Positions 10,372-19,577 of a DNA stretch of 64,000 nt are shown here, piece by piece. The notes under the pieces are model-generated. The model searched no databases. It was not told the DNA's origin and worked only from the letters and a program-made list of their open reading frames with translations. This DNA is from Streptomyces sp. NRRL S-340 (GTDB lineage: Bacteria; Actinomycetota; Actinomycetes; Streptomycetales; Streptomycetaceae): positions 68,249 through 132,248 of the forward strand of contig NZ_JOIY01000037.1 of assembly GCF_000720185.1 (NCBI RefSeq), given 5' to 3'. The position numbers were made by a program, and so were the translations under genes. Numbering within the stretch: position 1 is the first letter of the stretch; each line of letters opens with the position of its first letter.

Positions 10372-12125
10372 CAGTACTTACGCTCCATCGGCTGGTAGCG
10401 GGTCTGGACGACCGGCTTGTAGTCGAGACGGATGGATTCGGACCCGTCGGCGCCGACCTCGCGGTACGCCATGGTGTGGCGCATGAAGTTGACGTCGTCG
10501 CGGTTCGGGTAGTCCTCGCGGTAGTGACCGCCGCGGGACTCCTTGCGGGCCAGGGCGGAGACCGCCATGACCTCGGCCAGGTCCAGCAGGTTGCCCAGCT
10601 CGATGGCCTCCAGGAGGTCGGTGTTGAACCGCTTGCCCTTGTCCTGGATCGCCACGTTCTTGTAGCGCTCGCGCAGCTCGGCGATCTTCTCGACCGCCGT
10701 CTTGATCGTCTGCTCGGTACGGAAGACCATGACGTTGGCGTCCATGGTCTCCTGCAGCTCGCGGCGGATGGTGGCCACCCGCTCGGTGCCCGTGGAGGAG
10801 CGCAGCCGCTCGATCTGCTCGACGACGAGGCTCTCCGGGTTCTCCGGCAGCTCGACGAAGTCCGCCTTCTGCGCGTACTCCGCGGCGGCGATGCCCGCAC
10901 GGCGGCCGAAGACGTTGATGTCCAGCAGCGAGTTGGTGCCCAGCCGGTTGGCGCCGTGCACGGAGACGCAGGCGACCTCGCCGGCCGCGTACAGGCCCGG
11001 GACCACGGTGGTGTTGTCCGCCAGGACCTCACCCTCGACGTTGGTCGGGATGCCGCCCATGGCGTAGTGCGCGGTCGGCTGGATCGGGATCGGGTCCGTG
11101 TACGGCTCGATGCCCAGGTAGGTCCGCGCGAACTCGGTGATGTCGGGCAGCTTGGCGTCCAGCTGCTCCGGCGGGAGGTGCGTGAGGTCGAGGTAGACGT
11201 GGTCGCCCTCGGGACCGCAGCCGCGGCCCTCGCGGATCTCGGTGTAGATGGAGCGCGAGACGACGTCACGCGAGGCGAGGTCCTTCATGACGGGCGCGTA
11301 CTTCTCCATGAAGCGCTCGCCGTCCTTGTTGCGCAGGATGCCGCCCTCACCGCGGGCGCCCTCGGTGAGCAGGATGCCCATGCGCCAGATGCCGGTCGGG
11401 TGGAACTGGAAGAACTCCATGTCCTCCAGCGGCAGCCCGCGCCGGTACACGGCGGCCTGGCCGTCGCCGGTCAGGGTGTGCGCGTTGGAGGTCACCTTGA
11501 AGAACTTGCCGGTGCCGCCGGAGGCGTAGATCACGGACTTCGCCTGGAAGACGTGGATCTCGCCGGTCGCCAGCTCGTACGCCACCACGCCGGCCGACTT
11601 CTTGACGCCGTCGACCTCGCTGATCAGCTGGTCCAGGACGTAGAACTCGTTGAAGAACTCCACGCCCTCCTTGACGCAGTTCTGGTACAGCGTCTGGAGG
11701 ATCATGTGGCCGGTGCGGTCGGCCGCGTAGCAGGAGCGGCGGACCGGGGCCTCGCCGTGGTTGCGCGAGTGCCCGCCGAACCGGCGCTGGTCGATCGTGC
11801 CGTCCGGCGTCCGGTTGAACGGCAGGCCCATCTTCTCCAGGTCGAGGACCGAGTCGATGGCCTCCTTCGCCAGGATCTCGGCGGCGTCCTGGTCGACCAG
11901 GTAGTCACCGCCCTTGACCGTGTCGAAGGTGTGCCACTCCCAGTTGTCCTCCTCCACGTTGGCCAGCGCGGCGGCCATGCCGCCCTGCGCGGCGCCCGTG
12001 TGGGAGCGGGTGGGGTAGAGCTTGGTCAGCACGGCGGTGCGGCTGCGCTTGGTCGACTCGATGGCTGCGCGCATACCGGCGCCGCCGGCGCCGACGATGA
12101 CGGTGTCGTACTTGTGGATCTTCAT
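10371..12125 (-). CDS. sdhA: Succinate dehydrogenase flavoprotein subunit
   Basis: This is SdhA, 584 residues, oxidising succinate to fumarate with covalently bound FAD in the TCA cycle. The FAD motif [15 protein letters not shown] is at residues 10-24. The histidine that carries FAD in the family is in [10 protein letters not shown] near residue 45. The substrate-site block [18 protein letters not shown] and the late [12 protein letters not shown] are intact. The start is ATG 12125, with 24 bases to the upstream sdhD stop. It belongs to the four-gene minus-strand operon. Confidence 0.97.
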   Translation of the reverse strand: MKIHKYDTVIVGAGGAGMRAAIESTKRSRTAVLTKLYPTRSHTGAAQGGMAAALANVEEDNWEWHTFDTVKGGDYLVDQDAAEILAKEAIDSVLDLEKMGLPFNRTPDGTIDQRRFGGHSRNHGEAPVRRSCYAADRTGHMILQTLYQNCVKEGVEFFNEFYVLDQLISEVDGVKKSAGVVAYELATGEIHVFQAKSVIYASGGTGKFFKVTSNAHTLTGDGQAAVYRRGLPLEDMEFFQFHPTGIWRMGILLTEGARGEGGILRNKDGERFMEKYAPVMKDLASRDVVSRSIYTEIREGRGCGPEGDHVYLDLTHLPPEQLDAKLPDITEFARTYLGIEPYTDPIPIQPTAHYAMGGIPTNVEGEVLADNTTVVPGLYAAGEVACVSVHGANRLGTNSLLDINVFGRRAGIAAAEYAQKADFVELPENPESLVVEQIERLRSSTGTERVATIRRELQETMDANVMVFRTEQTIKTAVEKIAELRERYKNVAIQDKGKRFNTDLLEAIELGNLLDLAEVMAVSALARKESRGGHYREDYPNRDDVNFMRHTMAYREVGADGSESIRLDYKPVVQTRYQPMERKY

Positions 12126-12149
12126 GAGTGGATTACCTCAGCCCCGTGC

Positions 12150-12629
12150 CTAGCGGATGTTCGGGTCGAAGGTGAAGATCACCAGCGTGCCCAGCAGGAT
12201 GGTCCACACCGTGGCGGTGTAGAGCAGGCCCTTCAGCCACAGCCGCGTGTTCGCGCGCTCCGCGTAGTCGTTGATGACGGTACGCAGGCCGTTGCAGCCG
12301 TGCAGCATGGCCAGCCACAGCATCAGCAGGTCCCAGACCTGCCACCAGGGCGAGGCCCAGCGGCCCGCGACGAAGGCGAAGCCGACCTTGGAGACACCGC
12401 CGTCCAGGACGAGCTGGATGAGCAGGTGGCCGATGACGAGGACGACCAGCACGACGCCGGACAGGCGCATGAACAGCCAGCCGTACATCTCGAAGTTGCC
12501 GCGGGTCGACCGGGGCGTCTTCTTGGTGCGCTTGCGCGGGGCCTCGATGAGCGGCGCCGGGTTGTCGACGTTGTAGGAGGCACCCTCGACCGGGCCGATG
12601 CCGGAAGCGGTGGTTTCAGTGGTGGACAT
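12150..12629 (-). CDS. sdhD: Succinate dehydrogenase membrane anchor subunit
   Basis: This is the hydrophobic anchor SdhD, 159 residues. A basic, Pro-rich N terminus is followed by three transmembrane helices, starting LFMRLSGVVLVVLVIGHLLIQLV near residue 52. The conserved histidines in GHLL and MLHGCNG are candidates for haem ligand and quinone-site residues. It lies six bases downstream of sdhC and just before sdhA, which fixes its role better than sequence alone. Confidence 0.9.
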   Translation of the reverse strand: MSTTETTASGIGPVEGASYNVDNPAPLIEAPRKRTKKTPRSTRGNFEMYGWLFMRLSGVVLVVLVIGHLLIQLVLDGGVSKVGFAFVAGRWASPWWQVWDLLMLWLAMLHGCNGLRTVINDYAERANTRLWLKGLLYTATVWTILLGTLVIFTFDPNIR

Positions 12630-12635
12630 GCGGCG

Positions 12636-13016
12636 TCAGCTCCCGAAGACGACTCGAGCGGCGTGGCCCAGGACGGGGTAGATCGCCCCGACCATGAGCA
12701 CGAACCAGGCGATGACCACCGTCCAGAGCATCTGCTTCTGGTAGCGGGCGCCCTTGGCCCAGAAGTCGACGGCGATGACACGGAGACCGTTGAGCGCGTG
12801 GAAGAGGATGGCGGCGACGAGGCCGTACTCCAGGCACGCGACGATGGGGGTCTTGTACGTGGACACGACCTTGTCGTAGTCCTCGGGAGACACGCGGACG
12901 AGTGCGGTGTCCAGCACATGAACGAACAGGAAGAAGAAGATGAGGACGCCGGTGACTCGGTGAGCCACCCAGGACCACATTCCTTCCCGGCCGCGGTACA
13001 GCGTTCCAGCCGGCAC
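12636..13016 (-). CDS. sdhC: Succinate dehydrogenase cytochrome b556 subunit
   Basis: This is SdhC, 126 residues and first gene of the operon. Three helices are visible: WVAHRVTGVLIFFFLFVHVLD, ACLEYGLVAAILFHALNGLRV and MLWTVVIAWFVLMVGAIYPVL. The signature HRVTG near the first helix and FHALNGLR (likely haem-ligand histidine) match the family. The GTG start at 13016 is preceded by GGAGGG at a good distance. The operon promoter must lie in the roughly 200 bases up to the next gene. Confidence 0.93.
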   Translation of the reverse strand: MPAGTLYRGREGMWSWVAHRVTGVLIFFFLFVHVLDTALVRVSPEDYDKVVSTYKTPIVACLEYGLVAAILFHALNGLRVIAVDFWAKGARYQKQMLWTVVIAWFVLMVGAIYPVLGHAARVVFGS

Positions 13017-13218
13017 GGAAGAACCCTCCGGGAGCGGGGACTAGGGCCGCGCCGGCTTCACTGTCGGTCGGGCCCGGCCGGGTACGGTCCACCGGCCCCC
13101 AGCATCGTAGCGACGTGTGCGAGTGGTGCTGACAGCGGGCCTGCCGGTGTGATCGAAGTGGCACTCAAAGGGGCACGTACGGGTGAGCGGAGGACGGCCA
13201 CCGGACGGGTGCCGCCGC

Positions 13219-13812
13219 TCACGCGCCGACCGCGGGCGCGTCGGGGCTGGTCGCGAGGTCGCGGCCCCGGGTGGCCCGCGCCAGCCGGTCCCGTGCCAGG
13301 CGGCGCAGCTCCTCCGCCGTCACCACCCGCTCGTCCTCCGGATCGTTCGCCAATCGTGACCGGACGGCCGCCAGGAGGTGGTCGAGGGTCTCGGCGGGGG
13401 AGACGGTGCCGAGGCAGATGACGAACGTATGTCCGAATCGTGCCTCGTAGGCCGCGTACGCGGCGCTCAGCGCCGTGGAGGCGGCCAGGTATATGTCCTC
13501 GGGCAGCACGGGCAGGGGCTCTGCCGCCACCGCCTCCGCCAGCTCGGCCGCCGCCAGGTCGTACACCGCCTCGTCCGCCGCCGCCAGCAGGGCGGACAGG
13601 TCGGGGTAGGGGCGGTGGGCGGCGACGCGCCGGGCCCAGCGCGGACTGCGCAGGCAGGCCAGGAGGATGCGGCGGGCCTCGTCGGGCGGGGCGGTGTTGA
13701 AGTGCTCCAGGTTCTGCGCGGGCAGCGTGGGTCCTCGGCGTGAGAAACCGGCGCGCCCGCTGACGGGCGTTCCGGATGAGTCGGCAGGGGAGGGTGCGAA
13801 CTGCGCCGCCAC
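13219..13812 (-). CDS. OHCU decarboxylase-like protein
   Basis: The protein resembles 2-oxo-4-hydroxy-4-carboxy-5-ureidoimidazoline decarboxylase, the last step of urate to allantoin conversion. Visible family features are the opening LEHFNTAPPDEARRILLACLRSPRW-type helix, RPYPDLSALLAAADEA, and the C-terminal YEARFGHTFVICLG followed by RLANDPEDERVVTAEELRRLARDRL. The middle HP-type loop of true enzymes is not obvious, so activity is uncertain. The frame stays open far upstream without a convincing start; GTG 13812 (197 residues) is the best of weak choices. No other urate genes adjoin. Confidence 0.7.
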   Translation of the reverse strand: MAAQFAPSPADSSGTPVSGRAGFSRRGPTLPAQNLEHFNTAPPDEARRILLACLRSPRWARRVAAHRPYPDLSALLAAADEAVYDLAAAELAEAVAAEPLPVLPEDIYLAASTALSAAYAAYEARFGHTFVICLGTVSPAETLDHLLAAVRSRLANDPEDERVVTAEELRRLARDRLARATRGRDLATSPDAPAVGA

Positions 13813-13925
13813 GTTACCGGGAGTGTTCCCGGAGTGTCCGGCCGGTGCCCGGATTTCACCCGGACGGGAGAGTTTGGGAACGGCGCGTGGACACCCGGCG
13901 CGGGACGAGGCCGTAGGTTGGCCGT

Positions 13926-15563
13926 GTGAGTCAGCACAGGCGGCGCCGTGCCCCGGCGCGCACACCGCGGCACGGATGGTTACTGGTCGGCGGGGCGTTC
14001 GCCGCCACGGTCGGCCTCGGCGCCGGTCTCGGCGTGTGGGCCTGGGACGGCGACGACGGCGGACCGGCGGACGTGGCGCGTCCGGCCACGGCCACCGCGT
14101 CCCCGACCCCGCCCGCTCCCCGCCCCGGCAGGACCTACCCGCTCTCGCGGGCGCCGCGCACCATTCCCGCCGTGCGCTCGCACACCGCCGCCCGAGGCCC
14201 CGGCTGGCGCCCGGCACCGGGCCGGCGGGTGGTGGTCGGCGACGTGTCCCTCGCCGACGAGGGGAAGCTGCTGGCCGGCGAGCTGGGCCTGACCTACGCG
14301 GGGCGGGCGGGCGACGCGCGGGACGGTGACGTACGGCTGGCGCTGGGCGGCGACCGGGGCGCGAACCCGGAGTCGTACTCCATGACCGTGCGCGGCGGCC
14401 GGGTCACCATCACCGCCCCCACCGACGCGGGCGTCTTCTACGGGACCCGGACCCTCAAGCAGGAGGTGCACGCGGGCGGCACGGCCCCCGAGGGCGTAGT
14501 CGAGGACGCGCCCGCCAAGCCGCGGCGCGGCTTCATGCTGGACATCGCGCGCAAGCCGTTCACCGCGCGGTGGGTGGAGGACCGCATACGCGAGCTGGGC
14601 GACCTCAAGTACAACGAGCTGGGCCTGCACTTCTCCGACGACCAGGCCTTCCGTCTCCAGTCCGAGACGCACCCGGAGATCGTCTCGCCCGACCACCTGA
14701 CCAAGGCGCAGGTCGAGCGGATCGTCGGCCTCGCCGCCGGCCGGCACATCACCGTCGTGCCCGAGATCGACTCGCCCGGCCACCTGGGCGCGGTGATCGC
14801 CGCCCACCCCGATCTGCAGCTGCGCAACGCGCAGGGCGTGGCGACCAGGGGCGCGATCGACATCTCCAAGGACGGCGCGGCGCGGATCGTCGACGACCTC
14901 CTGAACGAGTTCGCGGGCGTCTTCCCCGGCGGCTACTGGCACCTGGGCGGCGACGAGTACCAGGCGCTGACCGTCCGCAGCCCCGAGGCGTCCTACCCGC
15001 AGCTGGCCGCCGCCGCGCGCAGGGCCTACGGCTCCGGCGGCACCGTGGCCGACCTGACGACCGGCTGGCTGAACGACCGGGCCGCCACCGTCCGCGGCCA
15101 CGGCCGCGCACCGCGCGCCTGGAACGACGGCTTCTTCCGGAACGCCTCCGTGCGGCCGGACCAGGACATCGAGGCCGCCTACTGGACCGGCAAGGAGCTG
15201 GGCGCCCGCCCGCCGGCCGAGTACCTGGCCGCCGGCCGCAAGGTGATCAACTACAACGACGAGTTCCTCTACTACGTCCTCGGCCAGCCGCAGACCTTCG
15301 TCTACCCGACCGGGCAGCGGATCTACGAGCAGTGGACCCCGCGGGTGCTGCGCGGCACCGAGGCGGTGCCCGCCCGGTACGACTCCCAGATCCTGGGCGG
15401 CGGCTTCGCCGTCTGGTGCGACCTGGCGCACTCCCAGACCCAGGAGCAGGTGGCCGCCGGCATCCGCCTGCCGCTGCGGGCGACGGCGCAGAAGCTGTGG
15501 GACCCGGGCAGACCACCACTGTCCTGGACGGACTTCGAGGCCCTGGCGGACCGCCTGGACTGA
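13926..15563 (+). CDS. Beta-N-acetylhexosaminidase, GH20
   Basis: This is a secreted glycoside hydrolase of 545 residues that removes terminal GlcNAc from chitin oligomers or wall fragments by substrate-assisted catalysis. An N-terminal hydrophobic segment (WLLVGGAFAATVGLGAGLGVWAW, residues 19-41) acts as signal or anchor. It is followed by a Pro/Thr linker, a GH20b domain and the TIM barrel starting RRGFMLDIARKPF. The catalytic pair is D343-E344 in HLGGDEY. The start is GTG 13926. It is divergent from the OHCU-like gene and followed by a long inverted repeat. Confidence 0.92.
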   Translation: MSQHRRRRAPARTPRHGWLLVGGAFAATVGLGAGLGVWAWDGDDGGPADVARPATATASPTPPAPRPGRTYPLSRAPRTIPAVRSHTAARGPGWRPAPGRRVVVGDVSLADEGKLLAGELGLTYAGRAGDARDGDVRLALGGDRGANPESYSMTVRGGRVTITAPTDAGVFYGTRTLKQEVHAGGTAPEGVVEDAPAKPRRGFMLDIARKPFTARWVEDRIRELGDLKYNELGLHFSDDQAFRLQSETHPEIVSPDHLTKAQVERIVGLAAGRHITVVPEIDSPGHLGAVIAAHPDLQLRNAQGVATRGAIDISKDGAARIVDDLLNEFAGVFPGGYWHLGGDEYQALTVRSPEASYPQLAAAARRAYGSGGTVADLTTGWLNDRAATVRGHGRAPRAWNDGFFRNASVRPDQDIEAAYWTGKELGARPPAEYLAAGRKVINYNDEFLYYVLGQPQTFVYPTGQRIYEQWTPRVLRGTEAVPARYDSQILGGGFAVWCDLAHSQTQEQVAAGIRLPLRATAQKLWDPGRPPLSWTDFEALADRLD

Positions 15564-15570
15564 CAGTCGC

Positions 15571-15648
15571 CGGACCAAAGCGGGTTCCGGTCGGCGGGCG
15601 GTGTCCGGTGCGTGCCGGGCGCCGGCCGCCGGGGCCCGCTTTGGTCCG
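15571..15648. terminator. Long-armed inverted repeat after the hexosaminidase gene
   Basis: The 14-base arm CGGACCAAAGCGGG (15571-15584) is the exact reverse complement of 15635-15648. The 50-base region between them is itself GC-rich. It begins eight bases after the stop and probably ends the transcript; the long loop is unusual. Confidence 0.6.
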
Positions 15649-15717
15649 CCGCTCTTGAGGGAGCCCACGCACCGGCTTGGCCGGAATCTTTTCTTCTGCG
15701 CTCCCTCTCGACGGGGT

Positions 15718-15733
15718 GTGACGGCCGTGTGAC
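15718..15733. promoter_or_regulatory. Direct repeat GTGAC-N6-GTGAC, AfsQ1-box-like
   Basis: GTGAC at 15718-15722 and again at 15729-15733, 11 bases apart, match the published AfsQ1 consensus GTnAC-n6-GTnAC. The site lies 74 bases before the gene starting at 15808. The same pattern at 58161-58176 sits in the afsQ1-sigQ gap. PHO boxes have the same 11-base periodicity, so PhoP is an alternative binder. Confidence 0.4.
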
Positions 15734-15807
15734 ACTACGGGGCGGCCGCGCGCAGCACCGGACGGTGCGGCCTTTGCTGAGGTCGGCGGTCTGCCGAGGG
15801 GGCGTGG

Positions 15808-16341
15808 ATGATTCTGGCGGAACTGATCGCGCGGGCCGACGAACGCGGCCTCGCCGCCAGCGGCCTGGCTTGTTTGGACCGGTGCGTTCCACTGCTCGGC
15901 GGCGACGACGAGGTGCTGCGCCCGCTGTGGGGGGCGCTCACGGACGAGGGCGGCGACTGGGGAGCGCGGCTGGAGCGGGCGCGCGGCGCGCTCGGCGTCA
16001 CGGGACCCGGCGGGCCCGCCGGGGACGAGGCGGCGCTGCTGGCCCGCCGCATGCTCGACGCCGCACCGGCCGCCCGGTCCGCCGCCGCCGTACGGGAGTG
16101 GGCCGACGCCTGCTCGGCCGCCTCCCTGCGGATCCACGGGCTCCTCGACCCCGCCCCGGCCGCCGCCCCGGGCACGGACCTGTCGCCGCTGGTCGCGGCC
16201 GAACTGCGCCGTCAGATCACCGTCCTCGAACTCCTCACCGGGCACGGCGCCGCCGGGCTGCGGCAGGCCCGGGAGGTCTCGACGCAGGGGCGCCGGGTCC
16301 TGCGGGCCGTGGTGTCCCGCCGGGCTCGCGTCCGGGGGTGA
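15808..16341 (+). CDS. Hypothetical protein, helical, possible regulator
   Basis: This is a 177-residue protein with no domain I recognise. It is Ala/Leu/Arg-rich and predicted to be almost all helical, with no signal peptide or transmembrane segment. It starts MILAELIARADERGLAASG and contains one CLDRC pair near residue 23. The ATG at 15808 follows GAGGGGGCGTGG. It lies just before two ECF sigma genes on the same strand, and a GTGAC direct repeat precedes it, which hints at a regulatory role. Codon use is host-like. Confidence 0.6.
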   Translation: MILAELIARADERGLAASGLACLDRCVPLLGGDDEVLRPLWGALTDEGGDWGARLERARGALGVTGPGGPAGDEAALLARRMLDAAPAARSAAAVREWADACSAASLRIHGLLDPAPAAAPGTDLSPLVAAELRRQITVLELLTGHGAAGLRQAREVSTQGRRVLRAVVSRRARVRG

Positions 16342-16486
16342 CCGCCGGCCCCGGCGGGCGCCCGGGCCTGTGACACTTCGGTACGGCCCGGCGCTGATGA
16401 CCATGGGCGGTGACGCACGGTCCGTCCTGTGACACGGTGCGGGTCCGGCGCGGCCCGCTTCGCACCCGGTACGAACGAGGACAGCG

Positions 16487-17107
16487 TTGGGCCAGCGAGG
16501 GGAGCCCCGTCGCACGCACGCGTCGGACGGGGAACTGGGCGCGGCGGTCGCGCGGGCCCAGCAGGGGGACGAGGACGCGTTCGCGGTGGCGTACCGGATC
16601 GTGCACCCCGGGCTGCTCGGCTACCTCCGCGGGCTCGTCGGCGAGGACGCCGAGGACGTGGCGTCCGACGCCTGGCTGGAGATCGCCCGGGACCTGGCCC
16701 GGTTCGACGGCGACGGGGCCGGCTTCCGCGGCTGGACGGCGACCATCGCCCGGCACCGCGCCCTGGACCACCTGCGGCGCCGGCGGGTACGGCCCCGGGC
16801 GGCGGCGCCGGACGAGGCGGACGTGCTCGGCCTGGCCGGTCCGCTGGACACGTACGAGCAGGTGATGGAATCGCTTTCCACCGCGCACGCTCTCGACCTG
16901 GTGCGCACCCTGCCGCCCGACCAGGCGGAGGCCGTGCTGCTGCGGGTCGTCGTCGGCCTCGACGCGCCCGCCGCCGCCCGCGTCCTCGGCAAGCGGCCCG
17001 GCGCCGTGCGCACGGCCGCGTACCGGGGGCTGAAACGTCTCGCCGAACGCCTCGCCGCGACCGGTGCGCCGCGGGACGACCCGCGGACGCCGGGGGAGGC
17101 GGAGTGA
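16487..17107 (+). CDS. ECF-type RNA polymerase sigma factor
   Basis: This is a sigma-70 family factor of about 206 residues with only regions 2 and 4. Region 2 spans roughly residues 25-90 (FAVAYRIVHPGLLGYLRGL, then EDVASDAWLEIARDL and WTATIARHRALDHLRRRR). Region 4 follows at about 140-195 (LPPDQAEAVLLRVVVGLDA, helix-turn-helix AAARVLGKRPGAVRTAAYRGLKRL). The start is an unusual TTG at 16487; a downstream start is possible. It is a clear paralogue of the next sigma gene. TGTGACAC occurs twice upstream (near 16371 and 16429) and may be part of an autoregulated promoter. Confidence 0.85.
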   Translation: MGQRGEPRRTHASDGELGAAVARAQQGDEDAFAVAYRIVHPGLLGYLRGLVGEDAEDVASDAWLEIARDLARFDGDGAGFRGWTATIARHRALDHLRRRRVRPRAAAPDEADVLGLAGPLDTYEQVMESLSTAHALDLVRTLPPDQAEAVLLRVVVGLDAPAAARVLGKRPGAVRTAAYRGLKRLAERLAATGAPRDDPRTPGEAE

Positions 17108-17235
17108 ACGAGCGGGGCGGCGCCCGGCTCGGGCGCGGACCCGCAGAAAGGGGAGTGGGCGGGGATCCCGGGCGGCACCGGGGCCGAGCGAGGGCCCTGC
17201 GGCACCACGGCGCCGCGGACGCCCTGGCCAAAGCA

Positions 17236-17277
17236 ACGGCCGGGGCCGCCACCCCCCACAGGAGAGGCCCCGGCCGT
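17236..17277. terminator. Hairpin between the two sigma genes
   Basis: ACGGCCGGGGCC (17236-17247) pairs perfectly with GGCCCCGGCCGT (17266-17277) around an 18-base loop. It separates the first ECF sigma gene from the promoter region of the second, so the paralogues appear to be transcribed separately. Confidence 0.7.
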
Positions 17278-17380
17278 CGCGCGGCACGGGCCGCGCGGCG
17301 GCCCGTATCTCCTTCAGCGCCATGAGTGCGTTTTCTGTCACACCTCGGCTCCCGAGTGGTTGGTTGCACGTTGTACGGTC

Positions 17381-18169
17381 ATGGACGAGAGGCGGTTTCA
17401 GGCCGTAACGTGCCTTTCGCGCCGGGTGCGGAAGACGCATGATCACCGCACGTCCGACGGCCGCGATGCCGCGACGATCCTGCTCGATCTACTGAGGAAC
17501 CACGGGGTGCTGGGGGACGACGCGGAGCTGACCGCCGCGGTGCTTGCCGCGCAGACCGGGGACGAGAGCGCGTTCCGGACTGTGTACCGCGCCGTGCACC
17601 CGCGGCTGCTCGGATACCTGCGCACCCTGGTCGGCGAGCCGGACGCCGAGGACGTGGCCTCCGAGGCCTGGCTGCAGATCGCCCGCGACCTCGAACGCTT
17701 CAGCGGCGACGCCGACCGCTTCCGCGGCTGGGCCGCGCGGATAGCCCGCAACCGCGCCCTGGACCACATACGCATGCGCGGGCGCCGCCCCGCCATCGGC
17801 GGCGACGAAACGGAACTGGCCGACCGGGCCGCCGCCTCCGACACCGCCGGTGAGGCCCTCGAGGCGCTCACCACCGGCAGCACCCTCTCCCTCATCGCGC
17901 AACTGCCCCAGGACCAGGCCGAGGCCGTGGTGCTGCGCGTGGTCGTGGGTCTGGACGCCAAGACCGCCGCCGAGACGCTCGGCAAGCGGCCGGGCGCCGT
18001 GCGCACCGCCGCGCACCGCGGTCTGAAACGGCTCGCGGAGCTGCTCGGCGACGATCCGGAATCCGCCGACGCGCTCAGCGCGATGTCGCCCCCGCGAGAA
18101 CCGCGCGGCCACGCGGTGACGTCCGCCGGTGTGACGCATACGCGCGCCCGGACGCAGAAGGACATGTGA
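17381..18169 (+). CDS. ECF-type RNA polymerase sigma factor, second paralogue
   Basis: This is an ECF sigma factor of about 262 residues, with region 2 (FRTVYRAVHPRLLGYLRTLVG, DVASEAWLQIARDLERF, WAARIARNRALDHIRMRGRR) and region 4 (LPQDQAEAVVLRVVVGLDAKTAAETLGKRPGAVRTAAHRGLKRL). It is closely similar to the preceding factor, so the pair arose by duplication. The start is uncertain: ATG 17381 is used, but conserved sequence begins only near residue 45, so a later GTG is possible. The C terminus carries a 40-residue polar extension. Its stop overlaps the start of the next gene as TGATG, a typical sigma/anti-sigma arrangement. Confidence 0.85.
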   Translation: MDERRFQAVTCLSRRVRKTHDHRTSDGRDAATILLDLLRNHGVLGDDAELTAAVLAAQTGDESAFRTVYRAVHPRLLGYLRTLVGEPDAEDVASEAWLQIARDLERFSGDADRFRGWAARIARNRALDHIRMRGRRPAIGGDETELADRAAASDTAGEALEALTTGSTLSLIAQLPQDQAEAVVLRVVVGLDAKTAAETLGKRPGAVRTAAHRGLKRLAELLGDDPESADALSAMSPPREPRGHAVTSAGVTHTRARTQKDM

Positions 18170-19365
18170 TGGCCGACGAGCAGTACCGATGGCTGGACCG
18201 CGACACCGCGGAGCGCCTGCTCCGCGGAGAGCCACCGGACACCGCCGACGTCACCGTCCGTGACCAGGCGCAACGCCTCGCCGACGTACTGAGGACCCTG
18301 TCCGCCGCGCCCGCCGTGCCTCCTTCCGACGCCGCGGCCGAACTGCCCGGCGAGGCGGCCGCGCTCGCCGCCTTCCGCAAGGTCCGCGCCGAGCGGGCCG
18401 ACGCCCGCGCCGGGCAGGCCGTGGCCGCGTCCGCCGAGGCCGCCCGCCGGCACGGCGCCGGCCCGGCCGCCGACGCGGGGCTCGTCCGGCTCGCCCCGCA
18501 CACGTCCCGGAACGGGCAGCGGGCGAACCCCGTGCGTTCCCGGCGCCCCGGTCCGCGGCTCGGCCGGCCGGTCCGCCTGGCCCTGTCCGCCACCCTGGCC
18601 GCCGGCGCCCTCGGCGGGGTGGCCGCCGCGGCCACGACCGGCGTGCTGCCGACCCCGTTCGGCGGCGACGAGCCCGCCCCCGCCGCGTCCGTCTCGCCCT
18701 CGGCCACGTCGGCCCGTCCTTCGCCGCCGTTCGCCGGGAGCGGGGAGGGGAGCGGCGACGGCTCCGGGGCGCCGACACCCGGTGGCGCCGGCGTCACGGC
18801 CGGTCCGTCCGCCGGTGACGCCTCGGCGACCGATCGCGACGGCGACGGCGCCGCCGGGCACGGTTCCCCGGCCGCCGGCGACGGCGACCGGACCGGGCAG
18901 GGCGGCCAGGGCGGTCGCTGGGGCCGGCTGTCCGCCGCCTGCCGGGACCTGCGGGACGGCAAGGTCCTGGACACCGGCCGCAAGCACGTGCTGGACGGCG
19001 CGGCGGGCGGCTCCTCGCGGGTCTGGACGTACTGCAAGGGCGTCCTGAAGACGGCCGGCGGCCAGGGGTCGGGCCAGGGGAGCGGCACCGGCCAGGGCGG
19101 GAGCGGCAGCGGCGGCCAGAACGGCCAGGGGGACCACGACGGCCAGGGCGGCAAGGGCGACCACCAGGGGCGCGGCGACGGCAAGGGCGGCCGGGGCGGT
19201 GACGACGACGCGGGTCACGCGGACGGTGGTCCCTCCGGCGGCGGTCTTCCCGGCGGCGGCCGTCCGGAGGGCGTCCGTCCGCGCGAGGGCGTCCTGCCCC
19301 GCTCGTCCGCCGTACCGTCGCCGCCCGCCAAGGCGGCCTCGCCTCGTCCGTCGGCACACGTCTGA
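18169..19365 (+). CDS. Putative membrane anti-sigma factor
   Basis: This 398-residue protein is translationally coupled to the upstream sigma gene (TGA 18167-18169 overlaps ATG 18169; GTG 18166 is an alternative). Residues 1-125 are soluble and helical with a WLDRDTAERLL start, as expected for a sigma-binding cytoplasmic domain. One transmembrane helix follows (LALSATLAAGALGGVAAAATTG near residue 140). The outer part is Gly/Ser/Asp-rich, with one small block holding two cysteines (LSAACRDLRDGK and VWTYCKGVLK). It then becomes a long Gly/Gln/Asp low-complexity tail. No zinc-binding HxxxCxxC motif is visible. The anti-sigma role is inferred from position and topology. Confidence 0.65.
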   Translation: MADEQYRWLDRDTAERLLRGEPPDTADVTVRDQAQRLADVLRTLSAAPAVPPSDAAAELPGEAAALAAFRKVRAERADARAGQAVAASAEAARRHGAGPAADAGLVRLAPHTSRNGQRANPVRSRRPGPRLGRPVRLALSATLAAGALGGVAAAATTGVLPTPFGGDEPAPAASVSPSATSARPSPPFAGSGEGSGDGSGAPTPGGAGVTAGPSAGDASATDRDGDGAAGHGSPAAGDGDRTGQGGQGGRWGRLSAACRDLRDGKVLDTGRKHVLDGAAGGSSRVWTYCKGVLKTAGGQGSGQGSGTGQGGSGSGGQNGQGDHDGQGGKGDHQGRGDGKGGRGGDDDAGHADGGPSGGGLPGGGRPEGVRPREGVLPRSSAVPSPPAKAASPRPSAHV

Positions 19366-19508
19366 CCTGCGCTTTCGCAGTCACCGGAAAATTCCTCCCG
19401 GCCAGGTGTGACGTTTTCGGCGGCGCCGACGCAGTACTGAGTGAGCCGACTGGTCATCGGCCCTTGCACGACGCCGGGGTTCCCCCCGTACCTACGGCTC
19501 GTGCATCT

Positions 19509-19547
19509 GGCGCGGGCGGGACACGTTCCCCCGGTCCCGCCCGCGCC
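19509..19547. terminator. Bidirectional terminator between convergent genes
   Basis: A perfect 13-base stem, GGCGCGGGCGGGA (19509-19521) with TCCCGCCCGCGCC (19535-19547) and a 13-base loop, lies between the anti-sigma-like gene and the convergent L,D-transpeptidase gene. Confidence 0.75.
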
Positions 19548-19577
19548 CCGCATCCCTCCAGGGCCCGGGCGTCCGCC

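Noticed and set aside
10365..13421. 1018-codon plus-strand frame antisense to the sdh operon
   Set aside because: It is the complement of highly conserved sdh genes and contains no domain.
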